From Heligmosomoides polygyrus polygyrus (Eukaryota > Nematoda > Chromadorea > Rhabditida > Heligmosomidae), in contig OX377202.1 in the NCBI GenBank assembly GCA_947396885.1, forward strand, positions 77,658,643 through 77,722,642: a stretch of 64,000 bases of DNA, read 5' to 3'. Of this stretch, positions 47,732 to 60,688 are shown piece after piece (within the stretch, counting starts at the first letter, position 1; each line of letters starts with the position of its first letter). Under the pieces are notes generated by a model, which was not told where the DNA came from, did no database searches, and was given only the letters and a program-made list of their open reading frames with translations. Both the position numbers and the translations under genes were made by a program.

Positions 47732-50700
47732 ACTAAATATCGAGTCGCAGGAAACCGACCAAATAGTCCTCTAGAACACTGCGTCAGACCAAAGGACTGA
47801 TGGAGGGTTCGTTTACTCTTCAGGAGTCGGTTAAGGTATCGCTTAAGTTTCCGTCTCGGTGTCGTGGGGGTGGGTCTTGTTCGGAAAACACTCAGTCAAA
47901 GCAAACAAAAACACTAGTCGCAGGAAACCGACCAAATAGTCCTCTAGAACACTGCGTCAGACCAAAGGACTGATGGAGGGTTCGTTTACTCTTCAGGAGT
48001 CGGTTAAGGTATCGCTTAAGTTTCCGTCTCGGTGTCGTGGGGGTGGGTCTTGTTCGGAAAACTCTCAGTCAAAGCAAACAAAAACACTAGTCGCAGGAAA
48101 CCGACCAAATAGTCCTCTAGAACACTGCGTCAGACCAAAGGACTGATGGAGGGTTCGTTTACTCTTCAGGAGTCGGTTAAGGTATCGCTTAAGTTTCCGT
48201 CTCGGTGTCGTGGGGGTGGGTCTTGTTCGGAAAACTCTCAGTCGAAGCAAACTAAATATCGAGTCGCAGGAAACCGACCAAATAGTCCTCTAGAACACTA
48301 CGTCAGACCAAAGGACTGATGGAGGGTTCGTTTACTCTTCAGGAGTCGGTTAAGGTATCGCTTAAGTTTCCGTCTCGGTGTCGTGGGGGTGGGTCTTGTT
48401 CGGAAAACCCTCAGTCGAAGCAAACAAAAACACTAGTCGCAGGAAACCGACCAAATAGTCCTCTAGAACACTGCGTCAGACCAAAGGACTGATGGAGGGT
48501 TCGTTTACTCTTCAGGAGTCGGTTAAGGTATCGCTTAAGTTTCCGTCTCGGTGTCGTGGGGGTGGGTCTTGTTCGGAAAACTCTCAGTCGAAGCAAACAA
48601 AAACACTAGTCGCAGGAAACCGACCAAATAGTCCTCTAGAACACTGCGTCAGACCAAAGGACTGATGGAGGGTTCATTTACTCATCAGGAGTCGGTTAAG
48701 GTATCGCTTAAGTTTCCGTCTCGGTGTCGTGGGGGTGGGTCTTGTTCGGAAAACTCTCAGTCGAAGCAAACTAAATATCGAGTCGCAGGAAACCGACCAA
48801 ATAGTCCTCCAGAACACTGCGTCAGACCAAAGGACTGATGGAGGGTTCGTTTACTCTTCAGGAGTCGGTTAAGGTATCGCTTAAGTTTCCGTCTCGGTGT
48901 CGTGGGGGTGGGTCTTGTTCGGAAAACTCTCAGTCGAAGCAAACAAAAACACTAGTTGCAGGAAACCGACCAAATAGTCCTCTAGAACACTGCGTCAGAC
49001 CAAAGGACTGATGGAGGGTTTGTTTACTCTTCAGGAGTCGGTTAAGGTATCGCTTAAGTTTCCGTCTCGGTGTCGTTGGGGTGGGTCTTGTTCGGAAAAC
49101 TCTCAGTCAAAGCAAACAAAAACACTAGTCGCAGGAAACCGACCAAATAGTCCTCTAGAACACTGCGTCAGACCAAAGGACTGATGGAGGGTTCGTTTAC
49201 TCTTCAGGAGTCGGTTAAGGTATCGCTTAAGTTTCCGTCTCGGTGTCGTGGGGGTGGGTCTTGTTCGGAAAACTCTCAGTCAAAGCAAACAAAAACACTA
49301 GTCGCAGGAAACCGACCAAATAGTCCTCTAGAACACTGCGTCAGACCAAAGGACTGATGGAGGGTTCGTTTACTCTTCAGGAGTCGGTTAAGGTATCGCT
49401 TAAGTTTCCGTCTCGGTGTCGTGGGGGTGGGTCTTGTTCGGAAAACTCTCAGTCGAAGCAAACTAAATATCGAGTCGCAGGAAACCGACCAAATAGTCCT
49501 CTAGAACACTACGTCAGACCAAAGGACTGATGGAGGGTTCGTTTACTCTTCAGGAGTCGGTTAAGGTATCGCTTAAGTTTCCGTCTCGGTGTCGTGGGGG
49601 TGGGTCTTGTTCGGAAAACTCTCAGTCGAAGCAAACTAAATATCGAGTCGCAGGAAACCAACCAAATAGTCCTCCAGAACACTGCGTCAGACCAAAGGAC
49701 TGATGGAGTGTTCGTTTACTCTTCAGGAGTCGGTTAAGGTATCGCTTAAGTTTCCGTCTCGGTGTCGTGGGGGTGGGTCTTGTTCGGAAAACTCTCAGTC
49801 GAAGCAAACAAAAACACTAGTCGCAGGAAACCGACCAAATAGTCCTCTAGAACACTGCGTCAGACCAAAGGACTGATGGAGGGTTCGTTTACTCTTCAGG
49901 AGTCAGTTAAGGTATCGCTTAAGTTTCCGTCTCGGTGTCGTGGGGGTGGGTCTTGTTCGGAAAACTCTCAGTCGAAGCAAACTAAATATCGAGTCGCAGG
50001 AAACCGACCAAATAGTCCTCCAGAACACTGCGTCAGACCAAAGGACTGATGGAGGGTTCATTTACTCATCAGGAGTCGGTTAAGGTATCGCTTAAGTTTC
50101 CGTCTCGGTGTCGTTGGGGTGGGTCTTGTTCGGAAAACTCTCAGTCGAAGCAAACAAAAACACTAGTCGCAGGAAACCGACCAAATAGTCCTCTAGAACA
50201 CTGCGTCAGACCAAAGGACTGATGGAGGGTTCGTTTACTCTTCAGGAGTCAGTTAAGGTATCGCTTAAGTTTCCGTCTCGGTGTCGTGGGGGTGGGTCTT
50301 GTTCGGAAAACTCTCAGTCGAAGCAAACTAAATATCGAGTCGCAGGAAACCAACCAAATAGTCCTCCAGAACACTGCGTCAGACCAAAGGACTGATGGAG
50401 GGTTCATTTACTCTTCAGGAGTCGGTTAAGGTATCGCTTAAGTTTCCGTCTCGGTGTCGTGGGGGTGGGTCTTGTTCGGAAAACTCTCAGTCGAAGCAAA
50501 CTAAATATCGAGTCGCAGGAAACCGACCAAATAGTCCTCCAGAACACTGCGTCAGACCAAAGGACTGATGGAGGGTTCGTTTACTCTTCAGGAGTCGGTT
50601 AAGGTATCGCTTAAGTTTCCGTCTCGGTGTCGTGGGGGTGGGTCTTGTTCGGAAAACTCTCAGTCGAAGCAAACTAAATATCGAGTCGCAGGAAACCGAT

Positions 50701-50869
50701 CAAATAGTCCTCTAGAACACTGCGTCAGACCAAAGGACTGATGGAGTGTTCGTTTACTCTTCAGGAGTCGGTTAAGGTATCGCTTAAGTTTCCGTCTCGG
50801 TGTCGTGGGGGTGGGTCTTGTTCGGAAAACTCTCAGTCGAAGCAAACAAAAACACTAGTCGCAGGAAAC

Positions 50870-53800
50870 CGATCAAATAGTCCTCTAGAACACTGCGTCA
50901 AACCAAGGACTGATGGAGGGTTTGTTTACTCTTCAGGAGTCGGTTAAGGTATCGCTTAAGTTTCCGTCCCGGTGTCGTTGGGGTGGGTCTTGTTCGGAAA
51001 ACTCTCAGTCGAAGCAAACAAAAACACTAGTCGCAGGAAACCGATCAAATAGTCCTCTAGAACACTGCGTCAAACCAAGGACTGATAGAGGGTTTGTTTA
51101 CTCTTCAGGAGTCGGTTAAGGTATCGCTTAAGTTTCCGTCCCGGTGTCGTGGGGGTGGGTCTTGTTCGGAAAACTCTCAGTCGAAGCAAACTAAATATCG
51201 AGTCGCAGGAAACCGACCAAATAGTCCTCCAGAACACTGCGTCAGACCAAAGGACTGATGGAGGGTTCGTTTACTCTTCAGGAGTCGGTTAAGGTATCGC
51301 TTAAGTTTCCGTCTCGGTGTCGTGGGGGTGGGTCTTGTTCGGAAAACTCTCAGTCGAAGCAAACAAAAACACTAGTTGCAGGAAACCGACCAAATAGTCC
51401 TCTAGAACACTGCGTCAGACCAAAGGACTGATGGAGGGTTTGTTTACTCTTCAGGAGTCGGTTAAGGTATCGCTTAAGTTTCCGTCTCGGTGTCGTTGGG
51501 GTGGGTCTTGTTCGGAAAACTCTCAGTCAAAGCAAACAAAAACACTAGTCGCAGGAAACCGACCAAATAGTCCTCTAGAACACTGCGTCAGACCAAAGGA
51601 CTGATGGAGGGTTCGTTTACTCTTCAGGAGTCGGTTAAGGTATCGCTTAAGTTTCCGTCTCGGTGTCGTGGGGGTGGGTCTTGTTCGGAAAACTCTCAGT
51701 CAAAGCAAACAAAAACACTAGTCGCAGGAAACCGACCAAATAGTCCTCTAGAACACTGCGTCAGACCAAAGGACTGATGGAGGGTTCGTTTACTCTTCAG
51801 GAGTCGGTTAAGGTATCGCTTAAGTTTCCGTCTCGGTGTCGTGGGGGTGGGTCTTGTTCGGAAAACTCTCAGTCGAAGCAAACTAAATATCGAGTCGCAG
51901 GAAACCGACCAAATAGTCCTCTAGAACACTACGTCAGACCAAAGGACTGATGGAGGGTTCGTTTACTCTTCAGGAGTCGGTTAAGGTATCGCTTAAGTTT
52001 CCGTCTCGGTGTCGTGGGGGTGGGTCTTGTTCGGAAAACTCTCAGTCGAAGCAAACTAAATATCGAGTCGCAGGAAACCAACCAAATAGTCCTCCAGAAC
52101 ACTGCGTCAGACCAAAGGACTGATGGAGTGTTCGTTTACTCTTCAGGAGTCGGTTAAGGTATCGCTTAAGTTTCCGTCTCGGTGTCGTGGGGGTGGGTCT
52201 TGTTCGGAAAACTCTCAGTCGAAGCAAACAAAAACACTAGTCGCAGGAAACCGACCAAATAGTCCTCTAGAACACTGCGTCAGACCAAAGGACTGATGGA
52301 GGGTTCGTTTACTCTTCAGGAGTCAGTTAAGGTATCGCTTAAGTTTCCGTCTCGGTGTCGTGGGGGTGGGTCTTGTTCGGAAAACTCTCAGTCGAAGCAA
52401 ACTAAATATCGAGTCGCAGGAAACCGACCAAATAGTCCTCCAGAACACTGCGTCAGACCAAAGGACTGATGGAGGGTTCATTTACTCATCAGGAGTCGGT
52501 TAAGGTATCGCTTAAGTTTCCGTCTCGGTGTCGTTGGGGTGGGTCTTGTTCGGAAAACTCTCAGTCGAAGCAAACAAAAACACTAGTCGCAGGAAACCGA
52601 CCAAATAGTCCTCTAGAACACTGCGTCAGACCAAAGGACTGATGGAGGGTTCGTTTACTCTTCAGGAGTCAGTTAAGGTATCGCTTAAGTTTCCGTCTCG
52701 GTGTCGTGGGGGTGGGTCTTGTTCGGAAAACTCTCAGTCGAAGCAAACTAAATATCGAGTCGCAGGAAACCGACCAAATAGTCCTCTAGAACACTACGTC
52801 AGACCAAAGGACTGATGGAGGGTTCGTTTACTCTTCAGGAGTCGGTTAAGGTATCGCTTAAGTTTCCGTCTCGGTGTCGTGGGGGTGGGTCTTGTTCGGA
52901 AAACTCTCAGTCGAAGCAAACTAAATATCGAGTCGCAGGAAACCAACCAAATAGTCCTCCAGAACACTGCGTCAGACCAAAGGACTGATGGAGGGTTCAT
53001 TTACTCTTCAGGAGTCGGTTAAGGTATCGCTTAAGTTTCCGTCTCGGTGTCGTGGGGGTGGGTCTTGTTCGGAAAACTCTCAGTCGAAGCAAACAAAAAC
53101 ACTAGTCGCAGGAAACCGATCAAATAGTCCTCTAGAACACTGCGTCAAACCAAGGACTGATGGAGGGTTTGTTTACTCTTCAGGAGTCGGTTAAGGTATC
53201 GCTTAAGTTTCCGTCCCGGTGTCGTGGGGGTGGGTCTTGTTCGGAAAACTCTCAGTCGAAGCAAACAAAAACACTAGTCGCAGGAAACCGATCAAATAGT
53301 CCTCTAGAACACTGCGTCAAACCAAGGACTGATGGAGGGTTTGTTTACTCTTCAGGAGTCGGTTAAGGTATCGCTTAAGTTTCCGTCCCGGTGTCGTTGG
53401 GGTGGGTCTTGTTCGGAAAACTCTCAGTCGAAGCAAACAAAAACACTAGTCGCAGGAAACCGATCAAATAGTCCTCTAGAACACTGCGTCAAACCAAGGA
53501 CTGATAGAGGGTTTGTTTACTCTTCAGGAGTCAGTTAAGGTATCGCTTAAGTTTCCGTCTCGGTGTCGTGGGGGTGGGTCTTGTTCGGAAAACTCTCAGT
53601 CGAAGCAAACTAAATATCGAGTCGCAGGAAACCGACCAAATAGTCCTCCAGAACACTGCGTCAGACCAAAGGACTGATGGAGGGTTCATTTACTCATCAG
53701 GAGTCGGTTAAGGTATCGCTTAAGTTTCCGTCTCGGTGTCGTGGGGGTGGGTCTTGTTCGGAAAACTCTCAGTCGAAGCAAACAAAAACACTAGTCGCAG

Positions 53801-56800
53801 GAAACCGATCAAATAGTCCTCTAGAACACTGCGTCAAACCAAGGACTGATGGAGGGTTTGTTTACTCTTCAGGAGTCGGTTAAGGTATCGCTTAAGTTTC
53901 CGTCCCGGTGTCGTGGGGGTGGGTCTTGTTCGGAAAACTCTCAGTCGAAGCAAACAAAAACACTAGTCGCAGGAAACCGACCAAATAGTCCTCCAGAACA
54001 CTGCGTCAAACCAAGGACTGATGGAGGGTTTGTTTACTCTTCAGGAGTCGGTTAAGGTATCGCTTAAGTTTCCGTCCCGGTGTCGTTGGGGTGGGTCTTG
54101 TTCGGAAAACTCTCAGTCGAAGCAAACAAAAACACTAGTCGTAGGAAACCGATCAAATAGTCCTCTAGAACACTGCGTCAATCCAAGGACTGATGGAGGG
54201 TTTGTTTACTCTTCAGGAGTCGGTTAAGGTATCGCTTAAGTTTCCGTCCCGGTGTCGTGGGGGTGGGTCTTGTTCGGAAAACTCTCAGTCGAAGCAAACA
54301 AAAACACTAGTCGCAGGAAACCGACCAAATAGTCCTCCAGAACACTGCGTCAAACCAAGGACTGATGGAGGGTTTGTTTACTCTTCAGGAGTCGGTTAAG
54401 GTATCGCTTAAGTTTCCGTCCCGGTGTCGTTGGGGTGGGTCTTGTTCGGAAAACTCTCAGTCGAAGCAAACAAAAACACTAGTCGTAGGAAACCGATCAA
54501 ATAGTCCTCTAGAACACTGCGTCAAACCAAGGACTGATAGAGGGTTTGTTTACTCTTCAGGAGTCAGTTAAGGTATCGCTTAAGTTTCCGTCTCGGTGTC
54601 GTGGGGGTGGGTCTTGTTCGGAAAACTCTCAGTCGAAGCAAACTAAATATCGAGTCGCAGGAAACCGACCAAATAGTCCTCCAGAACACTGCGTCAGACC
54701 AAAGGACTGATGGAGTGTTCGTTTACTCTTCAGGAGTCGGTTAAGGTATCGCTTAAGTTTCCGTCTCGGTGTCGTGGGGGTGGGTCTTGTTCGGAAAACT
54801 CTCAGTCGAAGCAAACAAAAACACTAGTCGCAGGAAACCGATCAAATAGTCCTCTAGAACACTGCGTCAAACCAAGGACTGATGGAGGGTTTGTTTACTC
54901 TTCAGGAGTCGGTTAAGGTATCGCTTAAGTTTCCGTCCCGGTGTCGTGGGGGTGGGTCTTGTTCGGAAAACTCTCAGTCGAAGCAAACAAAAACACTAGT
55001 CGCAGGAAACCGACCAAATAGTCCTCCAGAACACTGCGTCAAACCAAGGACTGATGGAGGGTTTGTTTACTCTTCAGGAGTCGGTTAAGGTATCGCTTAA
55101 GTTTCCGTTCCGGTGTCGTTGGGGTGGGTCTTGTTCGGAAAACTCTCAGTCGAAGCAAACAAAAACACTAGTCGCAGGAAACCGATCAAATAGTCCTCTA
55201 GAACACTGCGTCAAACCAAGGACTGATAGAGGGTTTGTTTACTCTTCAGGAGTCAGTTAAGGTATCGCTTAAGTTTCCGTCTCGGTGTCGTGGGGGTGGG
55301 TCTTGTTCGGAAAACTCTCAGTCGAAGCAAACTAAATATCGAGTCGCAGGAAACCGACCAAATAGTCCTCCAGAACACTGCGTCAGACCAAAGGACTGAT
55401 GGAGGGTTCATTTACTCATCAGGAGTCGGTTAAGGTATCGCTTAAGTTTCCGTCTCGGTGTCGTTGGGGTGGGTCTTGTTCGGAAAACTCTCAGTCGAAG
55501 CAAACAAAAACACTAGTCGCAGGAAACCGACCAAATAGTCCTCTAGAACACTGCGTCAGACCAAAGGACTGATGGAGGGTTCGTTTACTCTTCAGGAGTC
55601 AGTTAAGGTATCGCTTAAGTTTCCGTCTCGGTGTCGTGGGGGTGGGTCTTGTTCGGAAAACTCTCAGTCGAAGCAAACTAAATATCGAGTCGCAGGAAAC
55701 CGACCAAATAGTCCTCTAGAACACTACGTCAGACCAAAGGACTGATGGAGGGTTCGTTTACTCTTCAGGAGTCGGTTAAGGTATCGCTTAAGTTTCCGTC
55801 TCGGTGTCGTGGGGGTGGGTCTTGTTCGGAAAACTCTCAGTCGAAGCAAACTAAATATCGAGTCGCAGGAAACCAACCAAATAGTCCTCCAGAACACTGC
55901 GTCAGACCAAAGGACTGATGGAGGGTTCATTTACTCTTCAGGAGTCGGTTAAGGTATCGCTTAAGTTTCCGTCTCGGTGTCGTGGGGGTGGGTCTTGTTC
56001 GGAAAACTCTCAGTCGAAGCAAACTAAATATCGAGTCGCAGGAAACCGACCAAATAGTCCTCCAGAACACTGCGTCAGACCAAAGGACTGATGGAGGGTT
56101 CGTTTACTCTTCAGGAGTCGGTTAAGGTATCGCTTAAGTTTCCGTCTCGGTGTCGTGGGGGTGGGTCTTGTTCGGAAAACTCTCAGTCGAAGCAAACTAA
56201 ATATCGAGTCGCAGGAAACCGATCAAATAGTCCTCTAGAACACTGCGTCAGACCAAAGGACTGATGGAGTGTTCGTTTACTCTTCAGGAGTCGGTTAAGG
56301 TATCGCTTAAGTTTCCGTCTCGGTGTCGTGGGGGTGGGTCTTGTTCGGAAAACTCTCAGTCGAAGCAAACAAAAACACTAGTCGCAGGAAACCGATCAAA
56401 TAGTCCTCTAGAACACTGCGTCAGACCAAAGGACTGATGGAGGGTTCGTTTACTCTTCAGGAGTCAGTTAAGGTATCGCTTAAGTTTCCGTCTCGGTGTC
56501 GTGGGGGTGGGTCTTGTTCGGAAAACTCTCAGTCGAAGCAAACTAAATATCGAGTCGCAGGAAACCGACCAAATAGTCCTCTAGAACACTACGTCAGACC
56601 AAAGGACTGATGGAGGGTTCGTTTACTCTTCAGGAGTCGGTTAAGGTATCGCTTAAGTTTCCGTCTCGGTGTCGTGGGGGTGGGTCTTGTTCGGAAAACT
56701 CTCAGTCGAAGCAAACTAAATATCGAGTCGCAGGAAACCAACCAAATAGTCCTCCAGAACACTGCGTCAGACCAAAGGACTGATGGAGGGTTCATTTACT

Positions 56801-58900
56801 CATCAGGAGTCGGTTAAGGTATCGCTTAAGTTTCCGTCTCGGTGTCGTTGGGGTGGGTCTTGTTCGGAAAACTCTCAGTCGAAGCAAACAAAAACACTAG
56901 TCGCAGGAAACCGACCAAATAGTCCTCTAGAACACTGCGTCAGACCAAAGGACTGATGGAGGGTTCGTTTACTCTTCAGGAGTCAGTTAAGGTATCGCTT
57001 AAGTTTCCGTCTCGGTGTCGTGGGGGTGGGTCTTGTTCGGAAAACTCTCAGTCGAAGCAAACTAAATATCGAGTCGCAGGAAACCGACCAAATAGTCCTC
57101 TAGAACACTACGTCAGACCAAAGGACTGATGGAGGGTTCGTTTACTCTTCAGGAGTCGGTTAAGGTATCGCTTAAGTTTCCGTCTCGGTGTCGTGGGGGT
57201 GGGTCTTGTTCGGAAAACTCTCAGTCGAAGCAAACTAAATATCGAGTCGCAGGAAACCAACCAAATAGTCCTCCAGAACACTGCGTCAGACCAAAGGACT
57301 GATGGAGGGTTCATTTACTCTTCAGGAGTCGGTTAAGGTATCGCTTAAGTTTCCGTCTCGGTGTCGTGGGGGTGGGTCTTGTTCGGAAAACTCTCAGTCG
57401 AAGCAAACAAAAACACTAGTCGCAGGAAACCGATCAAATAGTCCTCTAGAACACTGCGTCAAACCAAGGACTGATAGAGGGTTTGTTTACTCTTCAGGAG
57501 TCAGTTAAGGTATCGCTTAAGTTTCCGTCTCGGTGTCGTGGGGGTGGGTCTTGTTCGGAAAACTCTCAGTCGAAGCAAACTAAATATCGAGTCGCAGGAA
57601 ACCGACCAAATAGTCCTCCAGAACACTGCGTCAGACCAAAGGACTGATGGAGGGTTCATTTACTCATCAGGAGTCGGTTAAGGTATCGCTTAAGTTTCCG
57701 TCTCGGTGTCGTTGGGGTGGGTCTTGTTCGGAAAACTCTCAGTCGAAGCAAACAAAAACACTAGTCGCAGGAAACCGACCAAATAGTCCTCTAGAACACT
57801 GCGTCAGACCAAAGGACTGATGGAGGGTTCGTTTACTCTTCAGGAGTCAGTTAAGGTATCGCTTAAGTTTCCGTCTCGGTGTCGTGGGGGTGGGTCTTGT
57901 TCGGAAAACTCTCAGTCGAAGCAAACTAAATATCGAGTCGCAGGAAACCGACCAAATAGTCCTCTAGAACACTACGTCAGACCAAAGGACTGATGGAGGG
58001 TTCGTTTACTCTTCAGGAGTCGGTTAAGGTATCGCTTAAGTTTCCGTCTCGGTGTCGTGGGGGTGGGTCTTGTTCGGAAAACTCTCAGTCGAAGCAAACT
58101 AAATATCGAGTCGCAGGAAACCAACCAAATAGTCCTCCAGAACACTGCGTCAGACCAAAGGACTGATGGAGGGTTCGTTTACTCTTCAGGAGTCGGTTAA
58201 GGTATCGCTTAAGTTTCCGTCTCGGTGTCGTGGGGGTGGGTCTTGTTCGGAAAACTCTCAGTCGAAGCAAACTAAATATCGAGTCGCAGGAAACCGATCA
58301 AATAGTCCTCTAGAACACTGCGTCAGACCAAAGGACTGATGGAGTGTTCGTTTACTCTTCAGGAGTCGGTTAAGGTATCGCTTAAGTTTCCGTCTCGGTG
58401 TCGTGGGGGTGGGTCTTGTTCGGAAAACTCTCAGTCGAAGCAAACAAAAACACTAGTCGCAGGAAACCGATCAAATAGTCCTCTAGAACACTGCGTCAAA
58501 CCAAGGACTGATGGAGGGTTTGTTTACTCTTCAGGAGTCGGTTAAGGTATCGCTTAAGTTTCCGTCCCGGTGTCGTGGGGGTGGGTCTTGTTCGGAAAAC
58601 TCTCAGTCGAAGCAAACAAAAACACTAGTCGCAGGAAACCGACCAAATAGTCCTCCAGAACACTGCGTCAAACCAAGGACTGATGGAGGGTTTGTTTACT
58701 CTTCAGGAGTCGGTTAAGGTATCGCTTAAGTTTCCGTCCCGGTGTCGTTGGGGTGGGTCTTGTTCGGAAAACTCTCAGTCGAAGCAAACAAAAACACTAG
58801 TCGCAGGAAACCGATCAAATAGTCCTCTAGAACACTGCGTCAAACCAAGGACTGATAGAGGGTTTGTTTACTCTTCAGGAGTCGGTTAAGGTATCGCTTA
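50870..58900 (+). repeat. 172-bp satellite subfamily
   Basis: Monomers reading GCGTCAAACCAAGGACTGAT (normally GCGTCAGACCAAAGGACTGAT-like) are one base shorter, 172 bp. They usually also carry CCGATCAAATAG, CGTCCCGGTG and GGGTTTGTTTAC. They occur in clusters at about 50.9-51.1, 53.0-54.5, 54.7-55.2, 57.3-57.5 and 58.3-58.9 kb and again right of the insertion, but were not seen left of about 50.8 kb. Confidence 0.85.
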
Positions 58901-59755
58901 AGTTTCCGTCCCGGTGTCGTGGGGGTGGGTCTTGTTCGGAAAACTCTCAGTCGAAGCAAACTAAATATCGAGTCGCAGGAAACCGACCTAATAGTCCTCT
59001 AGAACACTACGTCAGACCAAAGGACTGATGGAGGGTTCGTTTACTCTTCAGGAGTCGGTTAAGGTATCGCTTAAGTTTCCGTCTCGGTGTCGTGGGGGTG
59101 GGTCTTGTTCGGAAAACTCTCAGTCGAAGCAAACTAAATATCGAGTCGCAGGAAACCAACCAAATAGTCCTCTAGAACACTGCGTCAGACCAAAAGACTG
59201 ATGGAGGGTTCGTTTACTCTTCAGGAGTCGGTTAAGGTATCGCTTAAGTTTCCGTCTCGGTGTCGTGGGGGTGGGTCTTGTTCGGAAAACTCTCAGTCGA
59301 AGCAAACTAAATATCGAGTCGCAGGAAACCGACCAAATAGTCCTCCAGAACACTGCGTCAGACCAAAGGACTGATGGAGGGTTCGTTTACTCTTCAGGAG
59401 TCGGTTAAGGTATCGCTTAAGTTTCCGTCTCGGTGCCGTGGGGGTGGGTCTTGTTCAGAAAACTCTCAGTCGAAGCAAACTAAATATCGAGTCGCAGGAA
59501 ACCGACCAAATAGTCCTCCAGAACACTGCGTCAGACCAAAGGACTGATGGAGTGTTCGTTTACTCTTCAGGAGTCGGTTAAGGTATCGCTTAAGTTTCCG
59601 TCTCGGTGTCGTGGGGGTGTGTCTTGTTCGGAAAACTCTCAGTCGAAGCAAACAAAAACACTAGTTGCAGGAAACCGACCAAATAGTCCTCTAGAACACT
59701 GCGTCAGACCAAAGGACTGATGGAGGGTTTGTTTACTCTTCAGGAGTCGGTTAAG

Positions 59756-59760
59756 GTATC
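59756..59760. repeat. target-site duplication, left copy (GTATC)
   Basis: GTATC precedes the insertion and is repeated at 60689-60693. It belongs to the satellite box TTAAGGTATCGCTTAA. Confidence 0.9.
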
Positions 59761-60688
59761 TGTTGCGAATCGGTGGCCCCACTCGCGAGGGAGCATGCCC
59801 CTGTTGAGCGTGGTCCCCCATTCGCCCCGTGGTGCTACGAGGTACCAAGAGACCCAAGACCCGGGGGACCTACGGGGGGAACCCATGAGGTGAATAGGCC
59901 ACGCCCCCTACCCTGGCAGACGGGGGGCCCCGCGTGGTGACTTTTAGCCTCTCGCGCTGAACAGCGCCTGGATTGACGCACACCCGCACCACACGCTGGT
60001 CACGGGTGTGTACGTATGCACTGGACTATACCCGGACTGTAATGAGCACTCCCAACCCCCACGGGCTACCCAGCGCCTACGCCGGACCCGTCTACGACAC
60101 GACCACAATAACCCCAACATAACATGACCGGATAGCAAATACACAACGAAACCAATACCATGAACACATAAACCGGGGACTCACCACCTTCCTCGTCGTA
60201 CAACATAGTAGACAAATATATAGCCACGATTCATTCCATATATCGACATCACACAGCCGCATCAATAGAATACAAGAAATGGACGTCAGATAATATGGGA
60301 CATAGGATTGATGGAACCGCTCCGGCTAGAATGGACTGTAATGGCTATCCGAGGCCAGGCGAGCCCCTTCCAGGCTCGCCGTCCTCCCTGTACTGCAGCC
60401 GGCTGTATTGCGAGGGCGAGGAGCGGCAAGGCTCCGCTCGGAGGATCCCCGGGATGGTGTTGACAGCGGGCTCACAATGGCGGCGCCCAGAGCCGCGCCC
60501 GCGCAGCCGCTCGACGTGTCGATGGAAGTAAAGAATGAGCCGGGCGGGGGGCGGCGCACCGCGGTCCCCGCCGACCAATAGCGTGCGCGGGCAGGCCGAG
60601 CCTCGGGAGCGCCTCATCGGGGTCCCGAGCGGATACGGCAGCCCGCGGGAGTTTGAATATAAGGGAGCGAACCATCGCATTCGCGACA
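59761..60688. mobile_element. solo LTR (or Ginger-type element) inside the satellite
   Basis: A 928-bp insertion splitting one satellite monomer. It begins TGTTGCGAATCGGTGG and ends CCATCGCATTCGCGACA, so it has TG...CA ends and an imperfect terminal inverted repeat of about 16 bp (14 of 17 aligned). The 5-bp duplication GTATC is perfect. These are solo-LTR hallmarks. The TGTNR...YNACA ends also fit Ginger DNA transposons, which use related integrases, so a non-autonomous Ginger-like element is the main alternative. Composition is mosaic: GC-rich left third, AT-rich middle (60,120-60,310), very GC-rich right part. An ACCAAT box (60574), GC-rich boxes (60,535-60,555) and an ATATAA box (60657) are present. 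No AATAAA was found on either strand. Open frames inside are unconvincing. Confidence 0.8.
60565..60688 (+). promoter_or_regulatory. possible outward promoter at the end of the insertion
   Basis: A CCAAT box at 60574-60579 and a TATA-like ATATAA at 60657-60662 lie in order on the plus strand. A start 25-30 bp after the TATA would fall at the element/satellite junction, so transcripts would read into the right satellite block. For a normal LTR this leaves no room for R-U5, which weakens either the LTR or the promoter reading. Confidence 0.3.

Larger units (their letters stand above)
19951..59760 (+). repeat. 173-bp satellite array, left block (about 230 copies)
   Basis: Head-to-tail tandem monomers of 173 bp. 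A representative monomer starts CTGATGGAGGGTTCGTTTAC, contains GTTAAGGTATCGCTTAA, a G-rich box GTGGGGGTGGG, TTGTTCGGAAAACTCTCAG, and ends GCGTCAGACCAAAGGA. The first unit (19951-20116) is only 166 bp and diverged, as expected at an array edge. Main variant sites are CTAAATATCGAG versus CAAAAACACTAG, CCTCCAGAAC versus CCTCTAGAAC, TGGGGGTG versus TTGGGGTG, CTCATCAGG versus CTCTTCAGG, and AGTCGG versus AGTCAG. The short open frames on both strands (61, 68 and 77 codons) recur only because monomers are identical and are not genes. The array ends here only because of the insertion at 59,761. Confidence 0.98.

Noticed and set aside
59639..59857. A 72-codon minus-strand frame
   Set aside because: It crosses the junction between the insertion and the satellite, so it is a chance fusion.
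60295..60680. Overlapping open frames on both strands in the GC-rich right part of the 928-bp insertion
   Set aside because: GC-rich DNA lacks stop codons; the frames are Arg/Pro/Gly-rich, overlap each other on both strands, and show no motif.
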